From CAYQZD01 sp964421875 (GTDB lineage: Bacteria; Electryoneota; Tariuqbacteria; Tariuqbacterales; Tariuqbacteraceae), in NCBI GenBank assembly GCA_964421875.1, contig CAYQZD010000001.1, positions 59,718 through 123,717 of the forward strand: a DNA stretch of 64,000 nt. Reading direction: 5' to 3'. Of the stretch, positions 33,519 to 43,415 are shown piece after piece. The notes under the pieces were generated by a model. It saw nothing but the letters and a program-made list of their open reading frames with translations. It was not told the DNA's origin and ran no database searches. The position numbers and the translations under genes are program-made. The stretch's first letter is position 1. Every line of letters begins with the position of its first letter.

Positions 33519-33873
33519 TGTGGAGAGAGGGGCGAGGTCCGGCGGGGCTTTTCTGTGGTTTTTCCAGCGGGTGACGGGCGCGGCGCTGCTGTTTGGTCTG
33601 CTGGCTCACTTCTGGGTATTGCACTTTTTCCCGCCGGAACACGGGGAAATCACTTACCGGACGGTGATGGAGAGGTTGAACAGCCCGATATGGCGGGGCA
33701 TCGACCTGCTCTTTTTAGTCTCGGCGCTATATCATGGAATGAATGGAGTGATGATGAATTTGCAGGATTTTATCCGGAGTCCGCTGCTCAAGATGGTGAC
33801 AGTGGGCGCTTTGTGGCTGGCAGCGCTGTACTTGCTGATACTCGGTTCGATGACCATCTTAGGTTTAGCGTAG
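33511..33873 (+). CDS. sdhD: Succinate dehydrogenase membrane anchor (SdhD-like)
   Basis: A 120-residue protein with three membrane spans: LLFGLLAHFWVLHFF, LLFLVSALYHGMNGVMM and LWLAALYLLILGSMTILGL. The LYHGMNG His is equivalent to the quinone/haem-proximal His of the SdhC/SdhD family. With SdhC it forms a two-protein anchor. It is followed after 15 bases by sdhA. Confidence 0.88.
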   Translation: MISVERGARSGGAFLWFFQRVTGAALLFGLLAHFWVLHFFPPEHGEITYRTVMERLNSPIWRGIDLLFLVSALYHGMNGVMMNLQDFIRSPLLKMVTVGALWLAALYLLILGSMTILGLA

Positions 33874-33888
33874 GAGGGACGGTAAAAA

Positions 33889-35628
33889 ATGGCTGACCAA
33901 CAATTTCACAAGTTCGACGCGCTGGTTATCGGCTCCGGTTTAGCGGGTTTAAGGGCGGCGCTGGAGCTTTCGCGGCATTGCCGGACTGCGGTGGTGACCA
34001 AGGTTTATCCCACTCGCTCACATTCCGGGGCGGCGCAGGGAGGTATCGCGGCATCGCTGGGGAACCAGGACGACGACAACTGGGAATTCCATATGTTCGA
34101 CACGGTCAAGGGGTCGGACTATTTGGGAGACCAGGACGCGATAGAGATATTAGTGCGGGAAGCGCCGGACGTGGTTTACGACCTGGAGCATCTGGGCGTT
34201 CCTTTTTCCCGGACGGAGGAGGGATTGATAGCCCAGCGGAAATTCGGGGGACACACTTTGAATTACGGGGAGACCGCGGCGCTGCGGGCTTGCTATTCGG
34301 CGGATTACACCGGGCATGTTTTGCTGCACACCCTGCACGAGCATTCTTTGAAGAACCGGGTGCGTTTTTTCAGCGAGTTCGAAGCGCTGGATTTACTCAT
34401 CGACGATGGAGTCTGCCGGGGATGCGTGGCTTGGGACCTCAAGAACGGCGGTCTTCACGTGCTGCATTCACGGGTGACCGTGATGGGGACCGGGGGTTAC
34501 GGACGGGCTTTCAAGATAACCTCTAACGCTCACGCCAACACCGGCGACGGGCTGGGGATGGTTTTACGGCGGGGACTGCCGCTGCAGGATATGGAATTCG
34601 TGCAGTTCCATCCTACGGGATTATGGAAATCGGGGATATTGGTATCGGAGGGGGCTCGCGGGGAAGGGGCTCATATCAAGAACCGTCACGGCGAGCGTTT
34701 TATGAAGGAATACTCCCCCACGCTGATGGAGCTGGCGCCGCGGGATGTGGTGGCGCGGTCGATTCAGAGCGAAATCGACAAGGGTAACGGCGTCGAGGGG
34801 CTGGATTATGTGCATCTGGATTTGACCCACCTCGACCCCGCGCTGATTCATGAACGGCTGCCGCAGATTCAGGATCTTTCGCTTAACTTCGCGGGGGTGG
34901 ATTGCTTCAAAGAACCGATACCCATCCAGCCTACGGCGCACTATTCGATGGGGGGGATTCCGGTGGATAACCACTGTCACGCGCTTCGTAACGCGAAGCT
35001 GGAGCGGGTGAACGGGCTTTACGCCGGGGGGGAGTGTTCCTGCGTGTCGGTGCACGGGGCGAACCGTTTGGGGACGAATTCCCTGTTGGAGGCGGTGTTG
35101 TTCGGGAGGCGGGCGGGCCGGTCGGCGTTGGCGGATTTGCCGGGTATCGAATTCAGCGACATCCCCGGCGACCCTCGGGAGCGGGGCTTGGCGGAGACGG
35201 AGCGGTTCCTGAAGAGCGCGGGACGTGAACGCGTGGCGGATATCCGGGCGGATTTACAGGAGTCGATGACGAGAAGGTGCGGAATTTTCCGCACTGCGGA
35301 TGATTTGAAGGCGCAGGCGGAATATGTGCGGGAGCTTCAGGAGCGATTCAAGAATATCGGTATAGACGACAAGGGGATGGTTTTCAACACGGAGTTGCTG
35401 GAAGCGATAGAATTAGGGCATCTTCTGGAATTTTCCGAGGTAATCGTGGAGGGTGCGTTGGCTCGGCAGGAGAGCCGCGGGGCGCATTACCGGACGGATT
35501 ATCCTAAGCGGGACGACGCGGGCTGGCTCAAGCACACTTTAGCCTGGCGCAAGGGCCCGGGCGAGATAGAATTCGACTACCGGGAGGTGATAATCACCCG
35601 ATTTGAACCCAAAGAGAGGACCTATTGA
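33889..35628 (+). CDS. sdhA: Succinate dehydrogenase / fumarate reductase flavoprotein subunit
   Basis: The 579-residue catalytic subunit has the N-terminal dinucleotide motif GSGLAGLRAALELS, the covalent-FAD His in TRSHSGAAQGGIAAS, the active-site region HPTGLWKSGIL, RGEGAHIKN, QPTAHYSMGGI and the C-terminal HGANRLGTNSLLEAVLFGRRAG. It oxidises succinate to fumarate in the TCA cycle or runs in reverse. The direction cannot be decided from sequence. Its TGA shares an A with the sdhB start. Confidence 0.96.
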   Translation: MADQQFHKFDALVIGSGLAGLRAALELSRHCRTAVVTKVYPTRSHSGAAQGGIAASLGNQDDDNWEFHMFDTVKGSDYLGDQDAIEILVREAPDVVYDLEHLGVPFSRTEEGLIAQRKFGGHTLNYGETAALRACYSADYTGHVLLHTLHEHSLKNRVRFFSEFEALDLLIDDGVCRGCVAWDLKNGGLHVLHSRVTVMGTGGYGRAFKITSNAHANTGDGLGMVLRRGLPLQDMEFVQFHPTGLWKSGILVSEGARGEGAHIKNRHGERFMKEYSPTLMELAPRDVVARSIQSEIDKGNGVEGLDYVHLDLTHLDPALIHERLPQIQDLSLNFAGVDCFKEPIPIQPTAHYSMGGIPVDNHCHALRNAKLERVNGLYAGGECSCVSVHGANRLGTNSLLEAVLFGRRAGRSALADLPGIEFSDIPGDPRERGLAETERFLKSAGRERVADIRADLQESMTRRCGIFRTADDLKAQAEYVRELQERFKNIGIDDKGMVFNTELLEAIELGHLLEFSEVIVEGALARQESRGAHYRTDYPKRDDAGWLKHTLAWRKGPGEIEFDYREVIITRFEPKERTY

Positions 35629-36332
35629 TGAAAATAAAACTGAAAATATATCGCTATAATCCCAATAATGAAGGGGAAAAACCTTACTATCAGACCTACG
35701 AGGTCGAGACTCATCCGGGAATGACGGTTTTGGACGCGCTGGACGAGATAAAATGGCGTCAGGACGGGACGCTGGGTTATCGCAAAAGCTGCCGGTCGGC
35801 GATTTGCGGCTCCTGCGCGATGAAGATTCAGGGGCTGAACCGGCTGGCGTGCGAAACTCAGATTGAGCCGCTGAAGAAGAAGCTTATCACGGTGGAGCCT
35901 TTGCCGGGATTTGAGCTGTTGAAGGATTTGGCGGTGGACATCGATGTTTTTTTCGAGCATTTGGCCCGGGTCAAGCCTTACCTTATCAACGAGGAACCGC
36001 CCCCGTTCCGGGAGCGGCGGCAGAGTCCGGAGGAATTCAAGCTGATATCCGACCCGGTTGCCTGCATTTTGTGTATGGCTTGCACTTCGAGCTGTCCCTC
36101 TTTCTGGTATGACCGGGAGTATTTGGGACCGGCGGCGCTTTACAAGGCTTACCGCTACAACTTCGACATGCGGGACCTGGGGTCGGCGGAAAGGCTGGAA
36201 GCGCTGGACAACCGGCACGGTTTATGGCGCTGCCATACTATTTTCAACTGTATGGACGCCTGCCCCAAGCGTTTGAAGATAACGCAAGGGATTTCGCTGT
36301 TGAAGCGGCAGGTTGTGGGGGAGAAGTATTAG
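35628..36332 (+). CDS. sdhB: Succinate dehydrogenase / fumarate reductase iron-sulfur subunit
   Basis: The 234-residue iron-sulfur subunit starts at ATG 35628, overlapping the sdhA stop (ATGA). Cluster ligands: [2Fe-2S] in CRSAICGSCAMKIQG...LAC, [4Fe-4S] in CILCMACTSSCP and [3Fe-4S]/[4Fe-4S] in CHTIFNCMDACPK. The KSCRSAICGSC loop and length are typical. It wires SdhA to the membrane anchor. After it lies a 492-base intergenic repeat region. Confidence 0.96.
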   Translation: MKIKLKIYRYNPNNEGEKPYYQTYEVETHPGMTVLDALDEIKWRQDGTLGYRKSCRSAICGSCAMKIQGLNRLACETQIEPLKKKLITVEPLPGFELLKDLAVDIDVFFEHLARVKPYLINEEPPPFRERRQSPEEFKLISDPVACILCMACTSSCPSFWYDREYLGPAALYKAYRYNFDMRDLGSAERLEALDNRHGLWRCHTIFNCMDACPKRLKITQGISLLKRQVVGEKY

Positions 36333-36824
36333 TCAGGATTATTCATAGTAATTATAATAGACAGGATTTACAGGATTTACTTACCATTTCTTGGTCGCAG
36401 AGTGCGGGGACTCTGCGACACAAAGCGCGGGAACGATAGGGGTGTCAGGTCTCCGCTTCGCTAAAGACCTGACACAACGCGTGACGAGGAAACAGTAGGG
36501 GGCTGAACCTGATTCGTTTAATTCCTTTATTTCGTTGTGAATATAACACTTTAATAAACATATACATACCAATACTCAACGAATATGATTGAATTCCTGC
36601 TGTTTCAAACATAAATCCTGTAAATCTTGTTAATCCTGTCATTTATAATCAATTATAAACAAATCCGCCCAAAAATAATCCCGGTACCATTGAATATTAA
36701 GTTAAAAGAGTATATATTATGCGAAATCGTGACGATTTCCGAGGTTTCTTATTTCTAATTAGAAATCGTAATCTCATTTTCCAAGAATACACTATTTTGC
36801 CGAACTTCGAGAAAGGAGGCTGCA
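36333..36824. repeat. Intergenic repeats downstream of sdhB
   Basis: Holds TCGCAGAGTGCGGGGACTCT (about 36392-36412), TGTCAGGTCTCCGCTTCGCTAAAGACCTGACA (about 36443-36474) and long AT-rich stretches with near-repeats of TCCTGTAAATC (36343, 36606) and AATCCTG. Upstream of the PUR gene GAAAGGAGG at about 36811-36819 is its ribosome site. No gene or clear terminator. Confidence 0.65.
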
Positions 36825-37055
36825 GTGAACCAAGGTCGGGAGGAATTGTTCTCCGACAGAGTGACCGCCGGTCGCAGGATTTATTATTTTGACATCAAAG
36901 AGACGTCCGATGGTAACATGTATCTTGTTATCAGCGAATCGGTTCGGGTCGGGGACGACAAGAAGGAGCATCACAGGATATTTGTTTTTCCCGAATACAT
37001 CGAAGCGTTCTTCGAAGGATTGAACAACGCGGTGAACTTTATGAATAAAGAATGA
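36825..37055 (+). CDS. PUR-alpha-like (DUF3276) nucleic-acid-binding protein
   Basis: A 76-residue protein beginning at GTG 36825 with GAAAGGAGG six bases upstream. It has the single PUR-repeat pattern of bacterial DUF3276 proteins: ELFSDRVTAGRRIYYFDIK, NMYLVISESVRV and FVFPEYIEAFFEGLNNAV. Crystal structures of such bacterial members form dimers resembling eukaryotic PUR-alpha and bind nucleic acid. The family is common in Bacteroidetes and spirochaetes, supporting the FCB assignment. Confidence 0.9.
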   Translation: MNQGREELFSDRVTAGRRIYYFDIKETSDGNMYLVISESVRVGDDKKEHHRIFVFPEYIEAFFEGLNNAVNFMNKE

Positions 37056-37089
37056 GCGCCAGGTTGAGCTATACAGTTCAATTCATACT

Positions 37090-38592
37090 TTAAGGACTGG
37101 CCCATTCCGGCAGAACGCCCTTGACGATGCCGAACATCGGAACCAGCAGCAGGTAGGTCAGGCTGGTGATGATAACGATGCCGGCGAGGTTGAGGGCGAA
37201 TCCGGTTCGCGCCATCACCGGGATAGTGACCTGGCCGCTGCCAAACACGATAGCGTTAGGTGGAGTCGCCACCGGGAGCATAAAGGCGCAGGAGGCTGCG
37301 ATGGCGGCGGGCAGCATTAACATCAGGGGATTTTCCCCCAGACCGACTGAGATTCCAGCCAGAATGGGAAGAATCATCGCCGTGGTGGCGGTGTTACTGG
37401 TAAGTTCGGTGAGGAAGATAATGAGGGCGATGGTGAACACCACCAGTATAATGTGGGGATATTCCGCGAAGACCTCCACTCTGGTTCCAATCCATTGGGC
37501 CAGTCCGGTGATTTTGAAGCCTTCCGCCAGCGCCAATCCTCCCCCGAATAGAATCAGGATACCCCAGGGCAGGTCTTGAGCCTGCCGCCATACTAAGAGG
37601 CGGGTGTTTTTACCTTTTCCGGCGGGGATGAAGAAGAGCGCTACGGCGCAGAACATCGCGATAGTGGCGTCGGTGGCTCCGGGGAAGAAGGTTTGCACCC
37701 CCGGTATGGTGAAAGCGCCGAAATCTTTGGGGGAGGAGAATATCCAGAGGAAGACGGCGGCGGCAAAGACTATCATCACCCGTTTCTCTTCGACCGACAT
37801 CGGTCCCAGCCTTTCCAACTCATCTCGGATCACCTTTTTTCCCCCTTCAAGCTCGCCGCCTTTGAGGCGGAAGGCGATTTTGGTGAGGTAGAGCCAGACC
37901 AGCGGCAGGAATATCACCACCAGGGGGATTCCCACCATCGCCCACGCTCCAAAATCGAGTCTATAGCCATACAACCTTTCCAGGGCGTTAGCGAGGACAA
38001 TGTTGGGCGGGGTGCCTATCAGGGTGCCGATACCTCCGATGGAGGCGGAGTAGGCCACCGCCAGCATTAAAGCGGTCCCGAATTTTTTCGGATCTCCGCC
38101 GGAATTTTCTTTGGATTTTATCTGTTCCACCACCGCCATGGCGATGGGGACCATAATCATAGCGGCGGCGGTGTTGGAAATCCACATCGAGAGGAAGGCG
38201 GTGGCAATCATAAATCCCAGGGTGAGCTTGGAGCGGGAAAAGTCGACGATTTTCACGGTTTGGAGGGCGATACGGCGGTGGAGGTTCCAGCGCTGGATGG
38301 CGAGGGCGATGAAAAATCCTCCCATAAAGAGGAAAATCAGGTGGTTGGCGAAGGGAGCAGCTGCTGCTTTAGCGTCCGATATCCCCAGCAGAGGGAATAG
38401 CAGTAAAGGGAGCATTGCGGTGACTGAGATGGGAACCACTTCGGTCACCCACCAGAAAGCCATCAAAGCCGCCACCGCCCCCATCCGTTTGCCTTCGATA
38501 GACAGTTCTTCGCCCCAGGGGAGGATGAGTAATATGACGAAGAGGGCAATCCCCGCCGGCAGCTTCCAGAGGGCGGATAATTTTTCATTCAT
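37090..38592 (-). CDS. SLC13/DASS-type divalent anion:sodium symporter
   Basis: A 500-residue inner-membrane transporter. The two Ser-Asn-Thr signature hairpins are visible: MWISNTAAAMIMVPIAMAV near residue 140 and TELTSNTATTAMILPILAG near 400, with GIGTLIGTPPNIVLANAL after the first and TPPNAIVFGSG at the end of the second. Substrates of close relatives are C4-dicarboxylates, citrate or sulfate. Dicarboxylate uptake would feed the succinate dehydrogenase nearby. The start lies 15 bases after the GWxTD gene stop, in the same orientation. Confidence 0.9.
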   Translation of the reverse strand: MNEKLSALWKLPAGIALFVILLILPWGEELSIEGKRMGAVAALMAFWWVTEVVPISVTAMLPLLLFPLLGISDAKAAAAPFANHLIFLFMGGFFIALAIQRWNLHRRIALQTVKIVDFSRSKLTLGFMIATAFLSMWISNTAAAMIMVPIAMAVVEQIKSKENSGGDPKKFGTALMLAVAYSASIGGIGTLIGTPPNIVLANALERLYGYRLDFGAWAMVGIPLVVIFLPLVWLYLTKIAFRLKGGELEGGKKVIRDELERLGPMSVEEKRVMIVFAAAVFLWIFSSPKDFGAFTIPGVQTFFPGATDATIAMFCAVALFFIPAGKGKNTRLLVWRQAQDLPWGILILFGGGLALAEGFKITGLAQWIGTRVEVFAEYPHIILVVFTIALIIFLTELTSNTATTAMILPILAGISVGLGENPLMLMLPAAIAASCAFMLPVATPPNAIVFGSGQVTIPVMARTGFALNLAGIVIITSLTYLLLVPMFGIVKGVLPEWASP

Positions 38593-38607
38593 CGATGTAT
38601 AGTCAAA

Positions 38608-39987
38608 TTATCTTCGACTGCGAATTTCCTGCAATATCCCCCAGTAACTGGTTTCCATCCGTTTGACCCAGGTAGCATCGACAAATTCGCCCAGCTTGGT
38701 GGAATAGACCTGCTTCAAATCCCCGGTTGCGTTCATATCCACGAAAACGAATACTATGCCCCCTTCCAAATGGTCGTAGTGCCATATTTGAGCGTCAGGT
38801 TCATCCACGCCAAAATCCCTCCTCTCCACTAAATCAGGCTTGCCGTAGATGATAAGCGCTCTCCCCCGGTCGGTCATCCAACCCTCCTGCAGCAGAGAAC
38901 TATAGCGCTGGTTGGCGTCATTGACTCTTTGTAAGAAATCACGCCTCATCTCACCACTTATGTCTTTATCCCTCCAGAAGGCAAGGAGGAAGTTTTTATA
39001 GCCCTCCGGCTCCAGTTTCTTAACCATCTTTTTTTCGCTTTTATCGGTGATATAACGTATGAATTCCAGTTCGGCTCCGGCCAGTTCAAGGGTGAGCTTG
39101 TCTATTTCCTCCCGGAGACTGCCGGAAGTGATGGGAGTTGACACTGCGGGCGGGGAATCCTTCTTGTAAACCCAGAACCGCCCTTGAGCAACGGCTGAGT
39201 CGCCTGTAACACCGTCTCGGACGGTTATTTTAAGATGATAAGTTCCGGTGGGGATGGTGGCGCAGGAGAAAAGGTTAGCTTCCACCAGTGAGGTATAGGA
39301 TGCGGGGACGGTCCTTGGGGGGAGCTGTTTAAAGAGGCTCATATTTTCATCGAGGATGGTTCTTGACACTTGGTGCTGTTGCCCTTCCTCGCCGGTGGAG
39401 AGGTTGTAAATCTCTGCGTAATAGTAAGCGGTCATAGCGTCGTCGCCGTAGATGCGCTCGGCGTTGGGTATAATCAAGACCTTGTTTTTCACGAAGATAC
39501 CGGCTTCACCGGCGCTTTGAATCTTGGAGGCGAACTCTAAATCGGAGACGCTGAGCTTTCCTTGGGGAAACTCTTTAACCGAAACTTCGCTTTCCCGGCA
39601 GGCGGTTTTTCCGGCGCGTTTATCATCGATGTAAACGGCTACGGTGTAGATTCCGGGAGTGATATGGAAGGATACTTCCTGGGGGATTTTATGCCCGGGG
39701 CTAATTTCGTCCAGTTGGGAGATACGGTCGGAATGTATGCGGCTAATGGAGGTCAGGACGCTGTCTTCCCGTTTAATTTCAACTGTGAGGGCAAAGTTAG
39801 CGCAGTACCCCTCCGCTTCAGCTTCAAACTCCATGGTATTGCGTTGAATCAAGGCATAGACCTGGAGCAGGCTCAAATTCTCCCCGGCTTGGAAGGAGGC
39901 GAAGTCGGTGATGAATACAGGTTGAGCCCAAGCCGCCGCAACGGCCAGCATGAGGATTGTTATGCATAGTTTTTTCATTTGTCTCAC
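38608..39987 (-). CDS. GWxTD-domain secreted/surface protein
   Basis: A 459-residue protein with a signal peptide (MRQMKKLCITILMLAVAAAWA, cut near residue 21). The C-terminal about 120 residues hold the motif that names the family: GWMTDRGRALIIYGKPD, then AQIWHYDHLEGGIVFVFVD. The middle contains a beta-rich region with TAYYYAEIYNLSTGEEG. GWxTD proteins are frequent in FCB phyla and have no known activity. It is followed by the anion transporter and preceded by a terminator, so it is likely separate from the T9SS cluster. Confidence 0.88.
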   Translation of the reverse strand: MRQMKKLCITILMLAVAAAWAQPVFITDFASFQAGENLSLLQVYALIQRNTMEFEAEAEGYCANFALTVEIKREDSVLTSISRIHSDRISQLDEISPGHKIPQEVSFHITPGIYTVAVYIDDKRAGKTACRESEVSVKEFPQGKLSVSDLEFASKIQSAGEAGIFVKNKVLIIPNAERIYGDDAMTAYYYAEIYNLSTGEEGQQHQVSRTILDENMSLFKQLPPRTVPASYTSLVEANLFSCATIPTGTYHLKITVRDGVTGDSAVAQGRFWVYKKDSPPAVSTPITSGSLREEIDKLTLELAGAELEFIRYITDKSEKKMVKKLEPEGYKNFLLAFWRDKDISGEMRRDFLQRVNDANQRYSSLLQEGWMTDRGRALIIYGKPDLVERRDFGVDEPDAQIWHYDHLEGGIVFVFVDMNATGDLKQVYSTKLGEFVDATWVKRMETSYWGILQEIRSRR

Positions 39988-40163
39988 CGTGAAAATATAT
40001 ACCTATAAAACAGGTGATTGCTGTCGAGTGCGGAGACTCGACAGCACGGCGGATTGAGACAATCCCGCCTCCAAACGGGGGCGTTGGAGTCGGGTTCGTC
40101 CTCGAACCCGACATAGATGTTTGGGCAACACGCCCTTCCTAATTGGTTATACCTCTATTATAT

Positions 40164-40193
40164 AAAAAAAACCCCCCTTTTGCAAGGGGGGTT
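40164..40193 (-). terminator. Intrinsic terminator after the second T9SS protein gene
   Basis: On the minus strand a stem of AACCCCCCTT / AAGGGGGGTT closed by a 4-base TGCA/TTGC loop is followed by eight Ts. It begins about 19 bases after the stop at 40212. This is the clearest terminator on the minus strand in the window. Confidence 0.92.
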
Positions 40194-40211
40194 AGTCAGA
40201 AAATGCAGATG

Positions 40212-42275
40212 TCACTTCAGCAAGACCATCTTCTTGGTTTCTTCAAAATCACCTGCAGTCAGTTTGTAGTAGTAGATACCTGAGGCAAGCTCGGCGGCGT
40301 CGAACTGCATTGTATGCGGGCCGGCTTCCATATGGTCTTCCACCAGCGAAGCGACTTCCTGGCCTACCAGATTGAACACCTTCAAGCTAACTTCACCCGG
40401 CTGCGCCAGCGTGAAGTTGATGGATGTGCTTGGATTGAAGGGATTGGGATAGTTTTGGCTCAAGGAGTAGGCCGCGGGAATGGTATTATCGCCGGGATTG
40501 ACCAGCGTGGGCGCGAACCAGTTTATAGTACACATCAGCAGGTCGGTGAAATCCTGGCTTGGCGTCAGTCCGCCATAGTACCAGCTGCCGGCGTTGGTGT
40601 CGTACTCACAAGACGCTTCCGCCATAAAGGAGAGGAATACGGTCTTGAAAACGTTGTCGTAGCGGCAGCCGTAAACGTTGGCGTCATAGGCGCCGTAGAA
40701 GATTTCGGTGGCGTTGGAAACTGAGAAGTAATCACCCCAGGGCTGGTCTTCATGGACTCCGCTGGTATCGAAGTATGTCTCATAGTAGTTGGGGTCGATA
40801 AAGTTACCGGAGATGGGATCTCCGGTTTCGCCGTAGTAGGTGCAGTCTGCGGTGGATACTCCCGCTACATTGGGGTCGTTCCAGTACTGGCTGAGTCCGA
40901 AGTGGTCGTAGGCGAAATCGCCGGCGGCGAACGCTCCGGAGTCGGGGAGACCGTTGCCATAGAAGTAATCCTGGTCGATCAAGGCAAGGTTCCCGCCATT
41001 GTTGAGGAAGTAGCAGAAGGGAGTAGGTTCATCGAGGCAGGGCACTAAGTCAGACGATGTGCCCCAGGCGACCACGAAGATTGTGCTCCAGCCGTAATTG
41101 ACGATTGAGGAGTCGATTCCCATATTGCCGTCAGCGTCCCACTGCTCATACCAGACATTGTTGTTGAACAGCACCTGGTTGTAAGCGGTGAAACGGCCGG
41201 AGACGTTGGAGGTTATGAAGAGTATGTCGGCGTCGGGATGCGCGGGCGCCACAATGTTGAACAGCTTGGGAACGCTCTCGTTCCTCAAACCGGCATCATC
41301 AACCGTGTAAATACGATAGGCGATTGCGCAGCCCACCGCCTGGCCCGGTATGTCGGCTTGATAGGTGCCGCTGCCGGGCGCGGTTTCCGTCAGTATTACC
41401 CAGTTATCGGCGCCGCCGTCCACTTTGTAAACCAGGTAAACGCTGTCGGCGGCGGTGATTCCCACTCCATCGTCCACCAGGTCCACGGTGATGTTATAGG
41501 GTCCTGCAGTGTCATAGGTGTTGTTGTGCTGAAGGAAGTTGCTCATCAGGATGGGCATCCCCCAGGGGTAGCTGACCCACACCTTCATCATTACGTCGAC
41601 CACAGTGCCGCTGACCAGGTCGGAGCTGTAGGCGCCCCAGGGATAATCATAGCCCGACATCCAGGGGCCTCCGAACCAGGTGTAGGTTTTACGGATTCCC
41701 TTGGAATCCATTTTGTCAGCCAGGGGATGCGGTTCTTCGGCGGATTTGATAAAACCGACACCGAATATGTCGGGTTCCAGGGTGGTGGAATTGCCGACCA
41801 CGAACTCGGCTCCCAGGTCAAGTCTTTCCCAAAGCTGGGTGCCGGCGGCGCCGTTAGGCACTGGTCCGGCGATCCAGTCTGCGATGGGGCTTTCCGGGCT
41901 GGTACCGCGATTCGGCGCGGTTCCCATAGTGCAGTCTGGCGGCGGGGGCAGTGCATTGCGGTTGAACCAGGCGGCGAAAGCGTTGACATTACCCGCATCG
42001 AACCACTGGATTTCCACATATTTCACCGAGCAGGCAGCGGGCGGTTCAAAGACGATGAAGAAGGTATCGTCCGCCGCGCCGCTGCCCAGGTAATACTCCG
42101 CCACTTCATCCACGTGAGTGACAGGGAACTCCTGGTCAAACTGGGTTGTCCCGCTCCTGAGGTCGATCCGCTTAGGATTCAAGGGATAGAGTTTGTCATC
42201 CGCCGCATAGACGCCCGCTGCGATGAAAACTAGCAGCAAAGCAGCCAATGCTAAGGAAGTTAGTGATTTGTTCAT
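40212..42275 (-). CDS. Secreted T9SS type A sorting-domain protein
   Basis: A 687-residue exported protein: signal peptide (LALAALLLVFIAAGVYA, cut near residue 24), a beta-rich N-terminal half, a middle region (about 350-480) with ADILFITSNVSGRF, YGWSTIFVVAWGTSSDL and FLNNGGNLALIDQDYFYGNG that resembles a glutamine-amidotransferase-like surface domain, and a C-terminal sorting domain (LSQNYPNPFNPSTSINF to FEETKKMVLLK, about 610-687). The sorting domain directs export by PorV/PorU machinery and anchoring. Activity is unknown. Last gene before the terminator. Confidence 0.88.
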   Translation of the reverse strand: MNKSLTSLALAALLLVFIAAGVYAADDKLYPLNPKRIDLRSGTTQFDQEFPVTHVDEVAEYYLGSGAADDTFFIVFEPPAACSVKYVEIQWFDAGNVNAFAAWFNRNALPPPPDCTMGTAPNRGTSPESPIADWIAGPVPNGAAGTQLWERLDLGAEFVVGNSTTLEPDIFGVGFIKSAEEPHPLADKMDSKGIRKTYTWFGGPWMSGYDYPWGAYSSDLVSGTVVDVMMKVWVSYPWGMPILMSNFLQHNNTYDTAGPYNITVDLVDDGVGITAADSVYLVYKVDGGADNWVILTETAPGSGTYQADIPGQAVGCAIAYRIYTVDDAGLRNESVPKLFNIVAPAHPDADILFITSNVSGRFTAYNQVLFNNNVWYEQWDADGNMGIDSSIVNYGWSTIFVVAWGTSSDLVPCLDEPTPFCYFLNNGGNLALIDQDYFYGNGLPDSGAFAAGDFAYDHFGLSQYWNDPNVAGVSTADCTYYGETGDPISGNFIDPNYYETYFDTSGVHEDQPWGDYFSVSNATEIFYGAYDANVYGCRYDNVFKTVFLSFMAEASCEYDTNAGSWYYGGLTPSQDFTDLLMCTINWFAPTLVNPGDNTIPAAYSLSQNYPNPFNPSTSINFTLAQPGEVSLKVFNLVGQEVASLVEDHMEAGPHTMQFDAAELASGIYYYKLTAGDFEETKKMVLLK

Positions 42276-42399
42276 TACTTTCCTCCGATTTGGATTTTCG
42301 TTGGACTTTTTTGACTTTGTTAAGATTTGTTATGCCGTGATCACCTCCTTAGGCAAGCACTTTTAATTATGAGTTGAATGGGATATCAAGAACCCAATT

Positions 42400-43323
42400 C
42401 TATCTGTAAGAATCGATGATCGTCCTCAATCTCGCTTTGAAATCGTCATAGTCCGGGGAATAGTAGTAGTTCACCAGAAACAGGTCGCCTATCTGCGGCG
42501 GCGGCGCGCCGTAGAAGGTAATTTGACCGCCGCCCTGAACGAAGTTTTCAATATGGTATTCAAGCAGCGCTCCGGCGGAATTGGTGAGAAAATCGTCCGT
42601 CACCTTGACCACATCGATTAGTTCCGTGTCGATGTTGAGCCGGCCGTACCCATAGACGGTGGTGGAATCGTAGAGAGTTTCAACTTCCACCGCGAAGGAT
42701 TCGATATAAGCCACCACATCGGTATCGTAGTAAACGGCGGAGTCCAGTTCGCTGATGGTTTTAAGGGCGTTGATGAAATCCCCCTGGACGAAGTAGGCGT
42801 CGGCTTTGGCTACCTTAAGGGTTCTGGCGTTCACTGAGGTATCGTAGGTGAAGACGAAGTTGGGCATAAGTTCCAGGACGTTGTCCACGTTTTCCACTAC
42901 CAAGGGGGCGTAAGCGTGGATGTCGCTGGGATACAATCCCTGGTAGGCGCCGGCCTGGCAGGCGTAGCTTTCAGCCTTAAACCGGTCCGTACTGGCGGGA
43001 TCCACCAATCCGAGGTCGATTAGGGAAAAGACATTGAAGACGGCGGAGAGGGCGGCGCTGTATCCGGCGTTTCGCAGATGGCTCCATCCCAAACCGAGAT
43101 AAGCTTCAGTCGCCAGAGCGTTCCTGGAAGTAGCGTCCAGGAAGTCGGTTACGGCGTCGGCATAATCGCCGCTGACGAAGTTATCCCAGCCGTTCTCTAT
43201 CAAGCTTCCCACGTCGACCGGAACTCCGGTGGGGATATCGTCGCTTTGCTGTTCGCACCCCCAAACCAGCAGGAGTGATAGAACAGTCAGGTATAGTAGC
43301 CCGTTTTTAAAGCTGGGGATCAT
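42400..43323 (-). CDS. TPR-like lipoprotein
   Basis: A 307-residue lipoprotein: signal peptide with lipobox LVWG|C, Cys23 acylated. Residues about 43-110 form TPR-like helices (WDNFVSGDYADAVTDFLDA, ATEAYLGLGWSHLRNAGY, AALSAVFNVFSLIDLG), and another occurs near residue 180 (ADAYFVQGDFINALKTI). The C-terminal third is beta-rich. It lies between the two T9SS proteins and is probably an outer-membrane accessory. I do not recognise it as SusD. Confidence 0.78.
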   Translation of the reverse strand: MIPSFKNGLLYLTVLSLLLVWGCEQQSDDIPTGVPVDVGSLIENGWDNFVSGDYADAVTDFLDATSRNALATEAYLGLGWSHLRNAGYSAALSAVFNVFSLIDLGLVDPASTDRFKAESYACQAGAYQGLYPSDIHAYAPLVVENVDNVLELMPNFVFTYDTSVNARTLKVAKADAYFVQGDFINALKTISELDSAVYYDTDVVAYIESFAVEVETLYDSTTVYGYGRLNIDTELIDVVKVTDDFLTNSAGALLEYHIENFVQGGGQITFYGAPPPQIGDLFLVNYYYSPDYDDFKARLRTIIDSYR

Positions 43324-43415
43324 ACTTGATCCTCCGAATTTATCTTTGTTGCATTGAATTCATGATTTCAACGGTTACTTAGAACCGAATTGCGTTTTTC
43401 GATACAGATACCCTT